Assembly: GCA_034435035.1 (NCBI GenBank)
Contig: DAOTXW010000062.1
Span: forward strand, 89,611-153,610
Direction of reading: 5' to 3'
Length of the DNA: 64,000 nt
Source of the DNA: JAHEME01 sp034435035
GTDB taxonomy: Bacteria; Chloroflexota; Anaerolineae; Aggregatilineales; UBA3940
How positions within the stretch are numbered: the stretch's first letter is position 1; each line of letters begins with the position of its first letter. Both the position numbers and the translations under genes were made by a program. Below are positions 60,045-64,000 of this stretch, piece by piece. The notes under the pieces are model-generated. The model searched no databases. It saw only the letters and a list, made by a program, of their open reading frames with translations, and was not told where the DNA came from.

Positions 60045-60120
60045 GCCTTTCTCTCCTTCTCCGGCAGGATGCCCCGAAGTCTAGCATCTCTGTCGCCCGT
60101 TCACCACCCGGCAGAATCGC

Positions 60121-60149
60121 AGGGCCTTCCCCGCGCAGGGGAAGGCCCT
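60121..60149 (-). terminator. Hairpin terminator after rny
   Basis: AGGGCCTTCCCC and GGGGAAGGCCCT form a perfect 12-bp stem with a 5-base loop 26 bases beyond the rny stop. No long T run. Confidence 0.7.
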
Positions 60150-60174
60150 CCAGTGAGCCGCGGCAGCGCACCAG

Positions 60175-61704
60175 CTACTTGGCGTAGTCCACAGCTCTTG
60201 TTTCGCGGATGACGGTCACCTTGATCTGGCCCGGATACTGCATGGACTCCTCGATCTTCTTGGCGATGTCCTTGCTCAGCCGGATCGTCGCCAGATCGTC
60301 AATGTCCTCAGGCTTGACGATGATCCGCACCTCGCGGCCAGCTTGCAGCGCGTAGCTCTGGTTGACGCCCTCGAACGAGTTGGCGATCTCCTCCAGAGTC
60401 CGCACGCGCTTCAGGTAGTTCTCCAGACTCTCACGGCGGGCGCCGGGCCTTGCCCCGCTGATGGCGTCGGCGGCTTCCACAATGATCGCCTCGACGTAGG
60501 TCTGCTCCACCTCGTGGTGATGGGACTCGATGCAGTTGACCACCGGCGCCGGGACGCCATAGCGTCGGCAGAACTCCGCGCCCAGTGCCGCATGAGTGCC
60601 TTCCATTTCGTGATCCATCGCCTTGCCGATGTCGTGCAGCAGCCCGCCGGCTTTGGCGATCTCGATGTTCGCCCCCAGCTCAGCGGCCAGCACGCTGGAG
60701 AGGCGGGCGGTTTCCACCGCATGCGCCAGTTGTGGCTGCCCGTAGCTGGTGCGGAACTTCAGGCGGCCCAGCATCTTCAGCACTTCCGGGTGCAGGCCGC
60801 CCACTCCCGCATCATAGGCTGCGCGTTCTCCCTCTTCCTTGATGATCTGCTCCACTTCCTTGCGGGCGTTGGTGATCAACTGCTCGATGCGCGCCGGATG
60901 TATCCGCCCGTCCAGCACCAGCTGGCTCAGCGCGCGCCGCGCCGCCTCGCGCCGCACCGGATCGAAGCTGCTGATGGTCACGGCTTCCGGCGTGTCGTCA
61001 ACGATCACATCGACCCCGGCGGCCTGCTCAAAGGCGCGGATGTTGCGTCCGTTGCGTCCGATGATGCGGCCTTTCATTTCGTCGCTTGGCAGCGGCACTA
61101 CCGATACCGTCACATCCGATACGTATTCCGAGGCGACACGCTGGATCGCCATGGCGATCAGCTCCCGCGCCCGGCTATCCGCCTCCACCGATAGCTCATC
61201 TTCCACCTCGCGGATGCGGCGTGCCATGTCATTACGCGTCTCTTCTTCCACCATGGCGATCAACTGCTGGCGTGCGTCATCGCGCGACATCTCGGCCACG
61301 CGCTCCAGTGCCGCCAGCCGTTCGGCTTTCAGTTCTTCCAGCTCGTTGCGCTGCCGGTCGAGCAGACTCTGGCGTTTGTTGAGCTTCTGCTCACGCTCCT
61401 CCAGCCGCTCAACCCGCTCATCTAGCTGCTCGCGCCGCTTTTGCAGGCGGTCTTCCTCACGACTCAGATCGGCCCGCCGCCGGTTCAGCTCATCTTCAGC
61501 TTCTTTCCGGAACTGCATCGCCTCGTCGCGCGCCTGCCCGATGAGGTCCCGCGCCTGGCCTTCCGCCGCCGCGACGATCTCCCGCGCGCGATCTTCTGCA
61601 TTGCTGCGCAGCCGGGCCTCGCGGCTGGCGCGGATCAGGTAGAGCGCTCCTGCGCCAACCGCCGCCCCCACCAGTAAACCGATGATGAACAGGGATGCTT
61701 GCAT
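60175..61704 (-). CDS. rny: Ribonuclease Y
   Basis: ATG 61704 has GGAGGATTGAGA upstream and gives 509 residues. It has an N-terminal transmembrane helix (about 4-25), a long coiled coil rich in Glu/Arg (about 30-200), a KH domain (MKGRIIGRNGRNIRAFE) and an HD domain (LLHDIGKAMDHE). RNase Y is the membrane-bound endonuclease that initiates mRNA decay. It starts 2 bases after recX ends, so the two genes are in one operon. Confidence 0.97.
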   Translation of the reverse strand: MQASLFIIGLLVGAAVGAGALYLIRASREARLRSNAEDRAREIVAAAEGQARDLIGQARDEAMQFRKEAEDELNRRRADLSREEDRLQKRREQLDERVERLEEREQKLNKRQSLLDRQRNELEELKAERLAALERVAEMSRDDARQQLIAMVEEETRNDMARRIREVEDELSVEADSRARELIAMAIQRVASEYVSDVTVSVVPLPSDEMKGRIIGRNGRNIRAFEQAAGVDVIVDDTPEAVTISSFDPVRREAARRALSQLVLDGRIHPARIEQLITNARKEVEQIIKEEGERAAYDAGVGGLHPEVLKMLGRLKFRTSYGQPQLAHAVETARLSSVLAAELGANIEIAKAGGLLHDIGKAMDHEMEGTHAALGAEFCRRYGVPAPVVNCIESHHHEVEQTYVEAIIVEAADAISGARPGARRESLENYLKRVRTLEEIANSFEGVNQSYALQAGREVRIIVKPEDIDDLATIRLSKDIAKKIEESMQYPGQIKVTVIRETRAVDYAK

Positions 61705-61706
61705 TC

Positions 61707-62381
61707 TCAATCCTCCCACTCAGTGTCAGGATCTGTGTCAGGATGTGGCGTGCTGCTCGCTTGGCCGATTTCTTCCCATAGCTGGTTGGTGACGTCGCGC
61801 GCCACATCATAGCTAAAACCGCGCCGGCTCAGGAAGCTCCCCAGCCGCTTGCGGAATGTGTCCCGGTCGGTGCCGGCCAGCCGCCGCGCACGCTCCTGTC
61901 CCGCGCGGTAGGCCGCCCCGGCCTCGTCCAGGTCGTCGAGCGCTGCCTCGATGATCTCGTCGGCGACCCCTTTGCGCCGTAGCTCATAGCGCAGGGCGCG
62001 TTCGCTCAGCGGTTTGAACTGGTCCCGGTTTTCCACCCAGAACCGCGCAAATGCGGCGTCGTCCAGTAGCCCTGCACCCTCCAGACGCTCGATCACCGCC
62101 TCGATCACCGCTTCCGGCAGCTCGCGCTCACGCAGATAGCGCCGCACCTCATCACGGCTCCGCGGCCGGTAGTCCAGATACGCCAGGGCACGCTCCACAG
62201 CGCTTTCCACTTCGTCCCGCGCCTTGAGCCGGGCGATCTCCTCATCCGAGAGCTGCTGGCCCTTGCGCAGCCGTACCGCCTCGATCATCGCCAGACCAAA
62301 CGCGAATTCCCCGTCAAGAAAGACGTTGACGCGGTCCCGGTTGCGTTTCTGAACGACCAGTGCCGTGATCGTGCCTGCCAT
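61707..62381 (-). CDS. recX: Regulatory protein RecX
   Basis: ATG 62381 (AGAGG upstream) gives 224 residues. Features are an N-terminal MAGTITALVVQKRNRDRVNVFLDGEFAFGL, as in Gram-positive RecX, and repeated three-helix modules: ALAYLDYRPRSRDEVRRYL, GLLDDAAFARFWVENR and ELRRKGVADEIIEAALDD. RecX limits RecA filament growth. It lies downstream of recA on the same strand, but 450 bases away with hairpins between. Confidence 0.94.
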   Translation of the reverse strand: MAGTITALVVQKRNRDRVNVFLDGEFAFGLAMIEAVRLRKGQQLSDEEIARLKARDEVESAVERALAYLDYRPRSRDEVRRYLRERELPEAVIEAVIERLEGAGLLDDAAFARFWVENRDQFKPLSERALRYELRRKGVADEIIEAALDDLDEAGAAYRAGQERARRLAGTDRDTFRKRLGSFLSRRGFSYDVARDVTNQLWEEIGQASSTPHPDTDPDTEWED

Positions 62382-62403
62382 GCTGCCTCTGCCGGTAAAC
62401 CAA

Positions 62404-62432
62404 CAGCAGCCGCGGCGAAGCCACGGCTGCTG
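62404..62432 (-). terminator. Hairpin upstream of recX (attenuator or terminator)
   Basis: CAGCAGCCG (62404-62412) pairs with CGGCTGCTG (62424-62432), continued by GGC/GCC past one mismatch around a GAA loop. On the minus strand TTGGTTT follows, a weak T-rich tail just before the recX start. Confidence 0.5.
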
Positions 62433-62613
62433 AGCCTGCAAAGCCTGATGGGCAGACGGACAGGGTGCCGATCAGCCTGCACCCGCCGCTATGATAGGCG
62501 GAAAAACCCGGACCCTGTCAGGTCGGGACCGGCGACCGATTCGATTAACTGTCAGCGACCTGCCTCGCCCTCAGCGTGGCAGATGAATACGGTTTCCGGT
62601 TCGCGGTTTCATG

Positions 62614-62644
62614 CCTTCCATCCTGTATCCCAGTGGATGGAAGG
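62614..62644. repeat. 10-bp inverted repeat in the recA-recX spacer
   Basis: CCTTCCATCC (62614-62623) and GGATGGAAGG (62635-62644) are perfect arms with an 11-base gap. No T run follows on either strand. Confidence 0.55.
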
Positions 62645-62694
62645 GTAAATCACCCAGTAGCTTGGCAGCACCAGCAGGCGCGTGGTCCGCGCTC

Positions 62695-62720
62695 TACATA
62701 ATATTATCCGCTATTATGTA
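62695..62720. repeat. AT-rich 9-bp inverted repeat
   Basis: TACATAATA (62695-62703) and TATTATGTA (62712-62720) are perfect arms with an 8-base gap. Its AT content contrasts with the surrounding sequence; it could be an operator or a structured RNA. Confidence 0.55.
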
Positions 62721-62832
62721 TTGCACAAACAAGCCCTCGGCGCCTGCCTTCTGCACGCCTGGCTCATCCGCTGCCCGCGTTGAGCTTGCCTGCCCCGGCG
62801 GCTCTGCGGCTGGCGTGGGTCACGCCGCGGGA

Positions 62833-63867
<1,035 letters not shown>

Positions 63868-63894
63868 ATCCCGCTCACTCCCCTACTGCGATTC

Positions 63895-63906
63895 GACCGA
63901 ACGTTC
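63895..63906. promoter_or_regulatory. Near-match to a LexA box upstream of recA
   Basis: GACC-GAAC-GTTC differs by one base from GAAC-N4-GTTC, and it overlaps a perfect GAACGTTC palindrome. It lies 28-39 bases before the recA start, downstream of the predicted -10 box. Confidence 0.4.
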
Positions 63907-63916
63907 TAGTGGGGCT

Positions 63917-63945
63917 AGTGTACTGCAATCACCGGGCACGCGCAA
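63917..63945 (-). promoter_or_regulatory. Promoter of recA
   Basis: On the minus strand, TTGCGC (63940-63945) and TACACT (63917-63922) are separated by 17 bases. Confidence 0.5.
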
Positions 63946-64000
63946 ACCCGTCAGACGATGAAAAGGCGGGGTCTGCGCCTGCCCCCCCCGCCCCCGGTCC

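Larger units (their letters stand above)
62382..62832. other. recA-recX spacer with three inverted repeats
   Basis: This 451-base stretch has no convincing gene. It contains hairpins at 62404-62432, 62614-62644 and 62695-62720, described separately, and AT-rich patches in an otherwise GC-rich region. Confidence 0.65.

Overview
This is a GC-rich bacterial chromosomal segment with dense, mostly housekeeping gene content, cut inside a PIN-domain gene at the left edge. It probably comes from Chloroflexota (Anaerolineae-like). That placement is an inference from protein flavour: a YvcK with a membrane N-terminus, RNase Y, Thr/Pro-rich lipoprotein linkers, TIGR01906-type and XPB/Ssl2-associated proteins, and a DUF2277 protein. 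No rRNA is present to confirm it. I see no transposase, integrase, phage gene or CRISPR array.

Layout. 1-9.1 kb: PIN/TRAM protein, LysW-like zinc ribbon, two glycosyltransferases, a PTPS-family protein with an altered active site, Maf, a Wzx-type flippase, and a WbuX/WbuZ/WbuY sugar-amidation module (surface glycan region). 9.3-12.4 kb: exported protein, RluE-type pseudouridine synthase, the infC-rpmI-rplT operon and tRNA-Lys. 12.4-13.2 kb: a nearly gene-free stretch with an operator-like palindrome, three 15-bp repeats and one small ORF. 13.2-20 kb: ArsR-type regulator, lipoprotein hydrolase, XPB/Ssl2-associated protein, lipid kinase, upp and a WecA-type transferase. 20.1-28.6 kb: a seven-gene operon yvcK-gap-dhaK-dhaL-pgk-tpiA-(M50-like), with apgM divergent from it. 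Together these form a route from dihydroxyacetone to 2-phosphoglycerate.

28.7-36.4 kb: two membrane proteins, ruvB, DUF2277, a PDZ protein, tandem M29 aminopeptidases and a stand-alone response regulator. 36.6-46.5 kb: a split formate dehydrogenase locus. Two Cys-type catalytic subunits lie on the plus strand with separate control signals. On the minus strand an operon encodes a fused NuoE-NuoF diaphorase, FdhD, a ferredoxin-like subunit, a secreted intradiol dioxygenase and an unknown protein, followed by tRNA-Gly and a CAU tRNA. 46.6-50.6 kb: amidase, Thr/Pro-rich lipoprotein, lspA and a Fur-family regulator. 50.6-54.5 kb: clpC, divergent from a radical SAM protein with a helix-hairpin-helix tail. 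54.5-64 kb: MFS transporter, pseudouridine catabolism (psuK, psuG), EamA transporter, UbiA prenyltransferase, rny, recX and recA.

The most striking signal is at 53245-53282. A near-consensus sigma-70 promoter carries a perfect Gram-positive-type LexA box (GAACATATGTTC) in its spacer, and the predicted transcription start falls on the ATG of the radical SAM gene. This predicts an SOS-induced, leaderless DNA-repair gene. Other points of interest are a probable AUA start for infC, the dihydroxyacetone kinase pair inside the glycolytic operon, and the ATGA coupling of a secreted intradiol dioxygenase to formate dehydrogenase subunits.
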